From positions 1,612,001 through 1,676,000 of the forward strand of contig JAKUDP010000001.1 of assembly GCA_022570795.1 (NCBI GenBank): a DNA stretch of 64,000 nt, in the 5' to 3' direction. This DNA comes from Sphaerulina vaccinii. Its lineage: Eukaryota; Ascomycota; Dothideomycetes; Mycosphaerellales; Mycosphaerellaceae. The stretch's first letter is position 1; each line of letters opens with the position of its first letter. A program made the translations under genes and the position numbers. Shown piece after piece: positions 32,247-43,497 of the stretch. The notes below the pieces were generated by a model that saw only the letters and a list, made by a program, of their open reading frames with translations, was not told where the DNA came from and did no database searches.

Positions 32247-33770
32247 ATGACACAGGCCGCCCTAGAACTCGTTGAGCAACGACCGATCACAGACGAAATG
32301 GCTGCGAAGGCATTGAAGCCGTGGACTGCAGCACCTCGAAAACGGTATCGACTCATCGATGCGAAGCTCATAGGTAAGTCCCATCTACGCGAATTCTACT
32401 CATACACGATATGCTTACCGTGAGAACATAGATCCCAAAGATGGCTCTCTCCACGAACACGTAACAATAGACATCAAAGACGGTCTAATCCACCGCATGA
32501 CAAAACTTGACTCCGGATCAGGCCCCAACGACGAAGTATTCAAATGGACAAATAACGAAGAAATCACAATGATACATCTAGAGGGTCGTTATATTCTACC
32601 AGGTCTAATCGATTGCCACGTTCATCTCGCCACTCCACCAGGAGAAGATGGTCTAAAAGATACCATGAACCAGCACCCTGATACAGCTTTACTTCGTCAA
32701 CCATACCTTGCCAACCAAATTATCAAACGAGGATTCACCACTATTCGCGACTGTGGCGGTGCTGGTCTAGCTGTTAAGGAAGCACTCGCTGAAGGTCTCT
32801 ACCCTGGTCCTAGGTTGTTCATTGCTGGCCATGGAATCTCGCAGACTGGTGGGCACGGAGATATGCGATCTTCCAAGGATGAAGAGTATGCGTGCTGTGG
32901 TGGCCACACCCGAGGACTGGGAAGAATAGCAGATGGTGTCGAGCAATGTCTACATGCTGCGCGAGAAGAGTTGCGATCCGGCGCCGACTTCTTGAAAGTT
33001 ATGCTGAGCGGGGGTGTTGTATCGCCGACCGACAAGCTCACTAATCTTCAGTACACACCAGAGGAGATTCGTGCGTTCACGAAAGTAGCAGCTGACTCAA
33101 ATACGTGGGTTACAGCACACGCTTATACTCCTGCTGCAATTCGAAATGCTGTTGAGAATGGTGTCAAAGGCATCGAGCATGGGAATCTGATTGACGAAGC
33201 AACAGCCGAGTTGATGGCGAAGCATGATGTGTTTCTGACCCCTACCCTTGTAAGATGTTATGCAAACAAGGATCACGCAGATGGGGTGTCCGCTGATAGC
33301 TTCCACAGATCACCTATCAGACCATGGCCAGTAAGGAATTTGGTAGCTTCTTGCCGCCATCGATAGCAGCGAAGAACCTTCAGGTTTTGGAGGCAGGTCT
33401 GCGCAGCGTACAGATCGCTGACAAAGCTGGTGTGACGATCTGCTATGGTACCGATCTTCTGGGTCCGCTTGAAGTCATGCAAGCTAGCGAGTTCTCACTG
33501 CGAAAGCAAGCTGGACTGTCGAACCTCAAGATCATCCAGAGTGCAACGGTCAATGCGGCGCGCATGCTGCGTCAGGACGACAAGCTTGGGCGCATCAAGG
33601 AGGGTTATATCGCCGATTTGATCATCCTAAATGCGAACCCGCTGGATGATGTGGAAGTTCTGGCGAGGCCGCAGAAGCACTTATTGGCTGTGATCAAAGA
33701 TGGCAAAGTCCTCCATAGCAGATGGTCGAAGGTGTCGCCAGATACCGAGCAAGTTGCTTTGATTGAGTAG
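32247..33770 (+). CDS. metal-dependent amidohydrolase (imidazolonepropionase/prolidase-like)
   Basis: Zinc-type hydrolase of the amidohydrolase TIM-barrel superfamily. Exons 32247-32373, 32432-33249 and 33309-33770 (468 residues), with introns of 58 and 59 bases in phases 1 and 0. Metal and catalytic residues: HxH in LIDCHVHLATP, Lys in ADFLKVMLSGG, His in VTAHAYTPAAI, His in KGIEHGNLID and Asp in YGTDLLGPL. The C-terminal beta-sandwich includes KLGRIKEGYIADLIILNANP, which is standard for the family. Closest subgroup by motif is the Xaa-Pro dipeptidase / aryldialkylphosphatase-related set acting on cyclic amides or dipeptides. Pairing with a symporter suggests a shared substrate. Confidence 0.93.
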
Positions 33771-33831
33771 AGGTACTTGATGGCAATGCCTGTGCGGCTG
33801 CACTGAATAGCATCGGTACGAATACGATCGC

Positions 33832-35695
33832 TCACTTCGTGAACGGCGCAATTGGATCCGCCGATATGTCGAGCACGTCCAGATGCCAGATCTCGTACTT
33901 CATCGCCTCACTCTTGTCCACCAAGGTTATCTCACGTCCTGGTACAATCGTTCCATCCTCTTGCATCACCTCAGTCGGACCACCGACCTTGTAGCAGAAA
34001 TCTCCCAAACAGATGAACTCCAGATTTTTAGGAGGACGCTTGCCAAGTTCTGTGCTCATCACCCACATTCGTTGCTCATGTGTGTGTGTCGCAAAGTGGT
34101 GCTTGAGATGGTCATTCTCGAGTATACGCAAGCATCGCAGATTTGGTAAGAACGGCATCAGAAGGCGGAACGAATCGTGTTCAGCATTGTCTGTTGCTAT
34201 GCCCAGTTGCTCAAGTTGGGTGCAGTGACTTACTAGGTCAGCGAAGTCCTCCTGGTTGACAGCCCATAGATCACTGAGAAGTAGGTGCTTCAATGTGGCT
34301 CCGTGGAAGCGGCCGATGATATGAAGGTACTCTTTGCCCAGTGCGATCCATTCCGGATCTTTGTTAGGGTCGTATGGCGTGTGCGGTCCGTCACCGCTCA
34401 GTGATTGTACACTAGGTGTTGGTGGACTGCCGGCACTTCCATTAGAGGACGGTCCGAATCCAGTTCGTTGTCGTTTCATGTTGCTTGGCAGATACATGTA
34501 CTTCATGCTGACCTTAGCTTTCCGCATGATCTTGATGTGTTCTGGAGAGATCTCATTGCATCTGACGCGCTCGAATGATGTCGCGAGCTCGGGAGGCACG
34601 TCTTTCCAAGTATCGTCTACGAACACCGTCCGAGGATCGTTCCCACCGAATGTGTCCAGAAAAGTGATGCTACTGCAAGCTTCTGCATCGAAGATCTGCT
34701 CAAGACCGAGCACGTTCGGTCCAAACCAGTTCTGTAGTGCGAAGTGCTTCACGTTGAGCTTATAGTTGGCCTTGTGACACCGTCCAAAGAAAGTGTTGAG
34801 ATTCATAATGGACTCAGCTTCGGCTCTCATGCGCGGAGAGAAGTGCAGGCGAACATCCTGGAGTCTTTTGCTGCCGAGCATGAGCATGCTGATGTCGTCC
34901 GGATAGCACAGAGGATCAATGTCGAGGGCCTTGAAAACGCGCAGATTCGCCATTGGTGGCACGAGGACAGATGGTCGTGGCACTCGTACTGAGGGGAACC
35001 TCAATGTGAAGCTCGTGAGAGTATTGTGCGTCGAAAGTCCTTGGTATAGAGTCTTGAGTGGTTTGCAATCCAGTTCCCAGCAGAAAGACTTTAGCTTCGT
35101 CATCTTGTCCGTCGCAGCGCGTAGAATTATGTTCAGCATCATTGAGTTATCCGGGACTCTGCCCTTCGCGAAGTCTTCAATACCTGTCTCTTGCCATTTG
35201 CCCTGTCCACATATCAGTCTTATCACTTCTCATAGCTTGGCCTTCTCAACTCACCCATAACCTAAACTCTTCTACCAAGCCAGCATGTCCCTTTGTCGAC
35301 AAGCCATTCAATGCCATCATGAATGGACTCCCACTGCCAAAGCCCTCCGGCCGCCCATTGACATAGCGCATCTCGCCATATGAATGCAGACTGACCCGCT
35401 GGTACAGCTGCGGCAGAGTCATATAGTACAACAGCCTGCTCGTCCTCGTAACTCTTGCTATGTCCCCTATGTCGTCCAGATATGATACGATATGCGCGAC
35501 CAGATTGAGTGGCAGCGTGGTCGCTGGCCGCTGTCCTCCGCCGCCATTAGGATTCGCAGGAGGATGAGGTGCCGGCGAGGTGTATGCTACCGGAAAAGGA
35601 ACCTCGTTGAAGGCATGAGCTGTCAAGCTCGACTGGCGTATGGCACTCGTTCTAGCCATCTTGGTTGGTCTGTCTGGGCTTCTGCCACGCTTCAT
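33832..35695 (-). CDS. F-box protein with leucine-rich-like C-terminal region
   Basis: Exons 35695-35255 and 35202-33832 (603 residues), joined by a 53-base intron (GTGAGT...GACAG) in phase 0. The F-box lies at about 55-100 (LPLNLVAHIVSYLDDIGDIARVTRTSRLLYYMTLPQLY). It is followed by repeated LRVFKALDIDPL-, LKHLLLSDLW- and LRCLRILENDHL-like strands suggesting a leucine-rich solenoid, interrupted by a Ser/Pro-rich loop. It is a probable substrate receptor for an SCF ubiquitin ligase. The start MKRGRSPDRPTK follows an 18-codon upstream ORF (35748-35692) whose TGA overlaps this ATG (ATGA). The upstream ORF could instead reflect a different first exon. Confidence 0.87.
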
Positions 35696-36357
35696 GATAT
35701 CGAAGGATGGATCGCGGAGAGAAGCTCTTCTTCGTCCAGCGCACTCATGGTGTTGCTGCACTAAACGCAGGTACGAAAAGTGGTTAGTACGCACGTTAGA
35801 TCTTTGACTTTCGACCAGCTGCAGTACCGAATGGTCAGTGCCAGAGCCAGGCTGTCCCTGCTGTACAACAGTGCGTTGCAATGACCCTATCGAAGATAAT
35901 GTCGTCAAAATGGACCAGAAATAAGTTCCGCCAGCACGCACAACGCTGCATAGACTAGACTGATTAGTCAAGACCTATTCGAAGAGCTTACATAGTCTTG
36001 TCCGGGAGTGTACAAGTGGGCTGGGCGATGATGTGCAGTGCTGATGTTTCACATCCACGGGATCCACGGCGGCGTGAGATCTGACCAACATTTTATACAG
36101 CGGGATTTTGTTCGCCGAATGTCCGCTATTCTTACCTCTTCACTACCAGTTGATCGGGCTTTGCGGGCTCCCAAGGCGCTGCCCTAACGATCGCCAGACC
36201 ACTGCCAGGTCATGTTCCCTGCTGTACTATCGCGGATACCTAGACAAGTCGAATCTTGAACAGAACGAGCCTACGTTCCGAGAGTGCCGCCGGGTCAATT
36301 CACTCATCACTGGACATAAAGAGTAAAAACCAGAGTACAGTGATAGGGCTTGCAAGG
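35696..36357. other. divergent promoter region F-box / JmjC
   Basis: No gene supported apart from the 18-codon upstream ORF noted under the F-box gene. Confidence 0.4.
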
Positions 36358-37502
36358 ATGACTGAGCATCGCCCCGTACAGGACGATCCTGTGCTGAATC
36401 TTATTCAAGCATACCACGAGCTCAATCCTGCTGTGGTCGAAGAGCTTGACGCTGAGCCCACTCCTTTGCAGTTCATGCGATATGTGGCCAAAAACCGGCC
36501 TTTCGTTGTCCGGAGAGGTGCTTGTTCCTGGCAGGCTGTGCTTGTATGGGACAGTGCATATCTTCGCAAGGTGATGAATGGCAGAAGTGTCAATGTGGCC
36601 ATCACACCGACTGGGTAAGTAAGTGAGCGGAGGATAAGTTTCCTTGAATCTCGATCTCTTGACTGAAGCGCCCAGAAATGCAGATGGCCTGGTAGAAGAC
36701 GAGAGTGGCAATCTGATGTTGGTGGAACCATATGAGAAGAATGAAGACTTTAGCGCCTTCCTTGATTATATCCAAGCCGAAGCAGGAACGTCAGAGCAGG
36801 AGCGAGAGGGCAAGAACGTCAAGTACTGCCAGACTCGTGCGCATGACCTTCGGAGGATATAAAGACCTCGCTGACAATAGATCAGAGAACGACAATCTGC
36901 GCGATGAGTATGCAGCTCTCTTCAGCGATGTGCCCAAGGATATCAGCTTCGCCAGTACAGCCCTGGACCTTGAACCAGATGCAGTGAACTTCTGGTTGGG
37001 TAACGAGAGATCAGTTACAGCGCTCCACAAAGACAACTACGAGAACATCTATGTTCAGATTCGAGGACAGAAGCACTTCACTTTGCTGCCTTCAATCGAG
37101 ATGCCATGCGTCAACGAGACACCGATCATGTTCGCGAGATATCAGCCCGTCGCTGAGGACGAGCTCGAGCTGAGACCGCAACTTCACGCTGAAGGAGAGC
37201 CAATTCCAAACCCAATCTGGGATCCAGATGAACCAGGAGCGAGGAGTTCGCAGTACTCGCAGTTCGCAAAGCCTCTTCGGGTGACACTTGAGAAGGGAGA
37301 TATGATGTACTTGCCTGCCATGTGGTATCATAAGGTTGCACAGAGTAGTGGTGCGGAAGGATTCTCCTGCGCAGTGAACTACTGGTATGACATGGACTTT
37401 GGAGGCAGTTTCTGGGCTCAGAACAGCTTTCTGCGAGAGACTGTTGAAGCTGCAGCGAAGCAAGTCAAGTATCCCGACCTTCGTATGGGCGATGAAGAGT
37501 GA
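36358..37502 (+). CDS. JmjC-domain (cupin_8) Fe(II)/2OG oxygenase, JMJD7-like
   Basis: Dioxygenase of the JmjC hydroxylase group. Exons 36358-36614, 36676-36836 and 36886-37502 (344 residues). The third exon begins after ATCAG rather than the earlier AATAG, because only that acceptor keeps phase and yields QTQNDNLRDEY, the family sequence. The N-terminal block TPLQFMRYVAKNRPFVVR is typical of JMJD7. The Fe ligands are His and Asp in TALHKDNYENIY and His in MWYHKVAQ; GQKHFTLLPS supplies the 2OG-binding Lys region. The human relative hydroxylates GTPases of the DRG family; the fungal substrate is unknown. Confidence 0.9.
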
Positions 37503-37829
37503 GCACTGAGCCGGAGCTGTGAAATGCTTGGCTCAATGCTACTGCACAACCATGGTTCTGTGCTGACGCTCCGCTCCGCTTTGAACCGGGACTTATGGAG
37601 AGATAAAAGTGATAACATTCTCGACTGCGTCCATCACATCGTGCTCTCACAGAGGAACAATACAACCAGTGCCCATATCGTTCGTTCATTACCAAGGCTG
37701 AGGATATACTGTCAAGCACTCCGAAGTTAACAAAACTGAAAAAAGCAGACACTTTTCACTCGTGTCTTCTCCGGTGACTGGTCGCAAGTCGCGCTCGTCC
37801 ATCTCACAGCGCAATCACACAACCTCAAG
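37503..37829. other. short intergenic region
   Basis: No gene seen; 3' flank of the JmjC gene and promoter of the next. Confidence 0.4.
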
Positions 37830-38498
37830 ATGGCGACAACGGGGACTCCTACCAAGCTCGGATCAGCAGCGGCCACGTTTGGTGGCTTGAGCATCACTGA
37901 ACTCGAAGCACTGAAGTCTATGACAACTGCCCGAATCAGGAAGCTAGCCGCAGAGAGCCGGGAGTGTCACTTCCTCAAACTACCTCCCGAGCTACGAAAT
38001 GAGATCTACTCCATAGTCTCGACTGACCTCATCCGCACAATCTGTTTGGGCAAGAAGACTGCGAACGGATTGGCATTTGCTAACAAGCAGATCTCCCAAG
38101 AGTATTTAAGTATTCGAGCTGGCAAGGTTATATCTGCGAAGTACCTCAAAACCTTGGATCCGCCGGAGTGGAGAGACTTAGATGCGTTCGAAGTGCTATG
38201 GTATGGCAAACCTCCTAACGAGCGGGCTGCTCAACACTCGCCGATCACCATCGATGCCCAGAGTCTCCGCTACTACGGCGGGTGAGCATATGCCCGTGCC
38301 ATCGAGTATCATAATCGTGGTCTTCGATATCCTCGTCGTAGACCCAAACTCCTATCCCAAGCGGACCATTATGATGGACTTATTACCTTCAACGACGGGA
38401 CAGAGGGTGAGGTAGCCTTCGCTCTCAAGAGTTGGTATGTGATGGGGTTGGACGACAGGCAGTCCGAAGGAAGTTCTTGCCTGCATGGAGTGAAGTAA
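37830..38498 (+). pseudogene. F-box-like paralogue with internal in-frame TGA
   Basis: The frame starts MATTGTPTKLG and carries FLKLPPELRNEIYSIV and NGLAFANKQISQEYLSI, matching its paralogue at 29136-29783. It reaches TGA at 38283-38285 after 151 codons, yet the same frame continues without another stop to TAA at 38496-38498. It then encodes DGLITFNDGTEGEVAFALKSW, which aligns with the paralogue's KGMLVHDGGRDGHLDFEMTP. The full length would be 222 codons against 215 in the paralogue. No intron that removes the stop is evident. It is either a pseudogene with one nonsense change, a truncated 151-residue protein, or a readthrough case; the first is preferred. Confidence 0.65.
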
Positions 38499-39147
38499 CG
38501 CGGGAGCGAGGAGTAGCATATGCACACGGCTATATGGCAAGAAACGAGAAGGCCAGGAAAGCAACTCTCTGGATTGGCCTGAAGACGGCACTGCCCAAGT
38601 CGCAGCGTACCGGGTCAACACATTGTCTATACCACCCTCAAGATTTCAAATAAGCTCACGAGAAAGGACTGAAGCAGACACTTTCTGTAACATGTACAGA
38701 CCACTGCCATATATTCATAGCCTTGCCTAAGGTATTTGCTGTCCTAAGTCCTTCGTGTGCGTGCTCTTGCAGCACCACATCCCCTCGTTTCTCACCAAAC
38801 TACATACTAGAGTTACACTATTGATACCGAAAAAGTTGCACAGACGTTTCAAAGCGCCTGCCTAAATGTCCTTCGCTCTTCTTTTTCGATAGCCATGCAA
38901 TGTCACAAAGATGTTGATAGATAATACAAGCAATAAGTCAATGATGTCCAACGCGAAAAAGTGACTAGAGCCCTGCCGTGTGGGTATCCGAGAAAGTTCG
39001 TGAAATGCCGCCGCGCCAATTTCCTGTTGTTTCCTGTTGTTTCCTGTTGTTTCCTGTTGTTGTCGAAGATTCTGTTTCATCACCGTAGCCGTCCGTGATT
39101 GATAGCACTCATTGTTGCCAGCCGTTATACATTACGCGTCGTCTAAC
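38499..39147. other. intergenic region with short minisatellite
   Basis: No gene; contains the 10-base repeat at 39021-39060. Convergent 3' ends on both sides. Confidence 0.4.
39021..39060 (+). repeat. minisatellite, four perfect 10-base units
   Basis: The unit TTCCTGTTGT is repeated four times without change, next to the C2H2 gene 3' end. Confidence 0.95.
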
Positions 39148-40650
39148 TCAACGTCTCGACATGTGACGATTGTTGCGTTCCAGCTGTTGTCGCATCTGCT
39201 CCTCTCGCTGATGCTCTTCCTGCGCGATGAGAAACTTCCTCAGGTTGTTGAGGAGCTTTGTCGCCTTCTTGTCATCATACGCTGGATGATTGAGAATGGC
39301 GTCCTGTAGAGTCTCGAAGTCGACGTGATTGTTTCGCTTGCCCTTTGAATGACCTTTGAGGTGGGTCTTGAAGTGGTCTCCAGCATTGTCTGGACGACCG
39401 ATCCTCTTCTTGCAGTCCGGCAAAGGACAAGGATACGGACGCTCGTCGGTGTGCGACACCGCGTGTCGCTTCAAGTGCTCCGAGCGATCGAAGCTGGCAC
39501 CACAAGGAGTCTTTCCATCCGCTTTGTAGGCGTGGCACTTGTGGGGCTTGTTGTTGCGAGGACCGACCGAGGAAGGGATGATTTTGCCAGTGTTTGGATC
39601 AACAATGAATGGACTGCCCTCGCAACGGACGTCGAAGTGCGGCGTCGAGAACTCACAGAAGGCTTTGCCCGAGGCAATCGATTTCCGTGCCTTCTTCGAA
39701 TGTCGCTTTTGCAGAGGACTTGGCTGGTGACCACGGTAGTTGGAGGCTCGCGAAGGTGTGCCAGTGTACTCATCTTTGACAAGCACGTACTCGTCGTCGT
39801 CCGAAGGGCCCATGTAAGCTTCAATAGGACTCTCGGGCCCAACAGACTGCCAGCCACCATGTCCAGCATTGCTATCAAAACTCTGAGCAAACTCATGGAC
39901 CATATCATCTTCTTGGCTGTACGTTGGGTACTGATCCATTGGATAGTCTTCCTGTGGTCCTAGCTGAGATGGCACAACGACTTGGGGTGGCTGTGGGAAC
40001 GAGCCATTGACATGTGCATTCGTGTCATAGTTCGGGAAAGCCGACTGATCCAAGGAGGCGATCATCGATGCCGATGGGTTGGCATACATGGACGTTTGTG
40101 GTGCGACTTGCTGACCGAGCCCCTGAGTGCTCTGGTACAGAGTATCCGTCAGACCATGCTGGACACTAGCGCCGAATGACCCATGGTGGGCATGTTGTTG
40201 CCAGTTGTTGGTTTGAGCTGGCGATGCGGTCGGCATCTGCATCGACATGTCTTGGGTAGTCATCTGCATACCATGCTGTGGGAACGATGCACTGTACATC
40301 GGTGGCGCGTTCATCGCACAGGTCGTATCTATGTGGCCAGGCAATACATGCATCTCAGCGGTGTCGGGCCACTGTTGCCCGAAGTTCTCTGCCGAATTCG
40401 CCATGGAGTGTACAGGCGTCGCTGGTTGAGAGTAGCTCGAGATAGACGACGGGCCAGATTGTGCGTCAGACATCAACGAACAGGCCAACGATGGACGCCT
40501 CGACTCTTGAGCTGACTGCGGTGGTGTCAGAGGCCATCCATTGAACGATTGTGATGCTTGTGTCGGCTTGTGGTCGTAGATGCTGCTAGTGTCGATACCA
40601 GGCACGACTATGCCGCGACCTGGGCGAGTAGGTGTCGTGGTGTTCGACAT
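39148..40650 (-). CDS. C2H2 zinc-finger transcription factor
   Basis: 500 residues, single coding exon. The start MSNTTTPTRPGRG is chosen over an in-frame ATG at 40671 because TTGCGCAG just upstream looks like the acceptor of a 5' UTR intron. The long N-terminal region is Gln/Ser/Pro/Met-rich, likely activating. Two C2H2 fingers near the C-terminus: finger 1 at about 368-400 (HKCHAYKADGKTPC, FDRSEHLKRHAVSH) and finger 2 at about 403-432 (YPCPLPDC, DNAGDHFKTHLKGH), followed by a basic stretch (KGKRNNH). The SEHLKRH helix resembles BrlA-type and other developmental regulators, but orthology cannot be claimed. A 2.8-kb gene-poor upstream region fits a complexly regulated gene. Confidence 0.85.
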   Translation of the reverse strand: MSNTTTPTRPGRGIVVPGIDTSSIYDHKPTQASQSFNGWPLTPPQSAQESRRPSLACSLMSDAQSGPSSISSYSQPATPVHSMANSAENFGQQWPDTAEMHVLPGHIDTTCAMNAPPMYSASFPQHGMQMTTQDMSMQMPTASPAQTNNWQQHAHHGSFGASVQHGLTDTLYQSTQGLGQQVAPQTSMYANPSASMIASLDQSAFPNYDTNAHVNGSFPQPPQVVVPSQLGPQEDYPMDQYPTYSQEDDMVHEFAQSFDSNAGHGGWQSVGPESPIEAYMGPSDDDEYVLVKDEYTGTPSRASNYRGHQPSPLQKRHSKKARKSIASGKAFCEFSTPHFDVRCEGSPFIVDPNTGKIIPSSVGPRNNKPHKCHAYKADGKTPCGASFDRSEHLKRHAVSHTDERPYPCPLPDCKKRIGRPDNAGDHFKTHLKGHSKGKRNNHVDFETLQDAILNHPAYDDKKATKLLNNLRKFLIAQEEHQREEQMRQQLERNNRHMSRR

Positions 40651-43497
40651 TTCGTATACTGCGCAAGACAATTAGCCCTCTATACGTCAACGCCATTGTC
40701 CATGTGAGTCGACACACAAGACAAGATACCTCCAAATGACCCAAGTGAATATAGTGCACAGATGACCTTGGTCGAACAGAAAGAGTGTACTCAGGAGCAG
40801 ATAGGGAAAGTATGTGGCTTTTAGAGTTTGAGGCGTTTGGGCATGGGCACAACTGTCTAGGGAGGCTAAGGAGAGAGATTGAGGCTCACCATTGTACAAC
40901 AGCATCTTTACGCTTGTCTCTCGAGTGCTCGTGGAACAACCAACGACAGCGCTATGTCAGGGTGGCACGAGAAGGTGGCCTGGGCAACGCTCTCACTGGT
41001 CCAGTCAGCGATGTTCGAATGCAAAGGTAAATGCCAGGTACCACCAACCCGACCTCGATAATTGCTGAACTCTACTGACCTAATCTCCAGAAGTCGAGCT
41101 CTGGATTGTTGTAGATGTATGCAAGGGGAATGGAATCGTCTTCCCTATAATGGGTACCCAGCCAGGAACGAAAGAACAGTTTGAGCGTTCCTGAAAGTCG
41201 GGATGGTGTGAGAGGATGCACTTCTGCTACAAGAGAGACTGAGACCTTGCTGAGAATAAGTATTCGTGCGGCCAGACTTGAGAGAGATCATAGACTGTGA
41301 CCTTGCAGGCAAGCCTCTTGTACAGCATGAGATATTCCGGTATTTCGGAGAAGGTAGTAGAAGGTCAAGCGGAGGGTGGCCAGCTCGCTGTAACGTCAGA
41401 GATCATGAACGCCTCAGCTATGGAATGCAACTATACCGGCAGATGCCATCTTGTGTGGTCTTCACGCCGATAGTCGACCGAGATTGACAGACGCTGTGCA
41501 ATACAATTCAATTCTTTCCTCAACGTTCTCCATACGATTGCCCACTTGTAGCCATTGTTGTGATGTTGTTGGTCGGTCTTAGAGGCGGTCTGCGAATGCT
41601 ACCCTGTTCCCGCATCTGGTTGACAGGGCACAGACTGTTTCAGAGACTGATCGAGCAGCGATTGGATCTTTTGGCAAACGGTATCCAGGTGGCCAGGTCG
41701 AAGTCGCTCTCCCATCACTGATGTACTGCGGATCTGTACAGGACCTGCATTGCACGATGGTTCCGCAACATGTCCATCGATATAAAACTACTGGCCGGCT
41801 TCCAGGAAAGTGGATTCTACTCTCATTCTCCCGCCCGTGTTATAGGCATGCAGTCTAGAGCCGTTTCGTGCGCCGCAAAGCATTGGTGGCGCAAGATATC
41901 TGCAGTTTCCGGCATCCGACGATGCCAATCTGTGGCTTCCCGTTGAAGCACGCGAGATCTGGTCGGACAGTGGCATCTGTCACTGCTGATACCCGTGTCT
42001 CACCCGCGACATATTTAAGGTCAGCTTGTGAACATAACCACAACATCTTGCGCAACTTCTCTCATCATCGCAACAGAAGTGTTGATCATGAGCGACAGTG
42101 ATGCCAGTTTGCACCGAGTTGTTGGTGTGAGTGGATACCACTGTGGTTACACAACCTGCTTGTCGTACAGGGAAGACCGCTGTCGGCGATCGGGTCTTCA
42201 TAACGCTTGGACGACTTCTGGCGAGATGGTCTCCACTCTTGAGATATGTGCCCCAGCGTGGTAGGTATGATCGACAACCGGGAGCGCGCATGTATTCACA
42301 TTCTCAAAGAAGTTGATGGGTGACATCGGAGAATGGCATTTGAGTTCCTCGTGACAGAAAGACACTCAACAGCTCAGCCCTGAAGACAAAGACATGCAGC
42401 CAGATCCTTATAACGATATGACGGCAGTCTGCATAGCATGCTGTTCATGCGACTTTCCGCGGCATGATTGATCCCGAGGCGTGAGGTCCGCTCTCCAGCA
42501 CATCCCCAAGCGCTCCCGTATAAGCCTTGGTACGCTACTGCTGCGCGTTCCTGATCTCCATACTGTGCCGCACTCGCCTGCAGCATTCGAATAGTCCGCT
42601 ATGTTTCAGGAAACGCATCGCCCAGCTCGCTTGACTGATGCCAGCAGCTACAAGCATCTGGTGCCGCGCTTGTGTGGAGAACTGCAATGTTCAGCATTTG
42701 GCTCGTTCGAGCGCAGCGATCCACATTTCTGGTGCCTGACGACTGTGTGGGCGGCAAATTCAGTGGAGATGTTCCTGAGCGGGCCGTGTTACATCACAGC
42801 TCTCTGTGTAACATATGGCATCGTCCAAGAGGCTGGCCAATAAGAGCCTCCGCAACCAGCGATATGCAAGTCGTTGGTTGCGATATGCAAGTCGTTCGGA
42901 GGATTCCCAGGCAAGCGGGCTTTCAGTTCAATCATCGGCACGTATGTCTTGCATATCGTGATACAGCATAGATGCTGCCGTCCTGCAGAAGTCGAGACGC
43001 TCTGAGCTGTGAAATCACGACTCGTGTTCTGCCTGAAGTCGGAATAGTAGACACAAGACACGGCCGTGTTTGCCTTGACAGGCCTTGGCCCAGATAGCCC
43101 GCGGTATGCTTCCGTGTCGAGAGGTCTATGCGTGAACAGCTGTCACCCACGAGGAAGGTGGCTTTGGCTGATAACATATCTGGACACCTAGCTGAACTCC
43201 ACCACCGCAGAGAGGCTTGAGTCAATCATGGGGAGAGCTTGGTCTGCGGATAACTGCTGTAAGTTTGTACATGGTAATCTATTTTGCTGTACGTTGTAAG
43301 CGAGTACACGCTCCATATCCACTTACTAGCCCCACGATCTGGCTGATGATCACCATCGAGTGATCTACCGCCGACTCCACCTCAATGGCGGCTGTATAGA
43401 GGCACAGCATCTCTACTCATGGGGCGCGGTTGGAGGACAGCAGGTATTCTGGCACCCGTGCGGCGCCTAGTCATGATTCGATCACAAGTGCATACGC
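40651..43497. other. long gene-poor upstream region of C2H2 factor
   Basis: 2.85 kb without a supportable gene on either strand. It includes an imperfect tandem duplication of GCGATATGCAAGTCGTT near 42860-42900 (period about 21). It likely holds the 5' UTR intron and promoter of the C2H2 gene and the 3' flank of the Zn2Cys6 gene. Confidence 0.45.

Noticed and set aside
39349..39963. 204-codon frame opposite the C2H2 gene
   Set aside because: Mirror of the zinc-finger coding region on the other strand.
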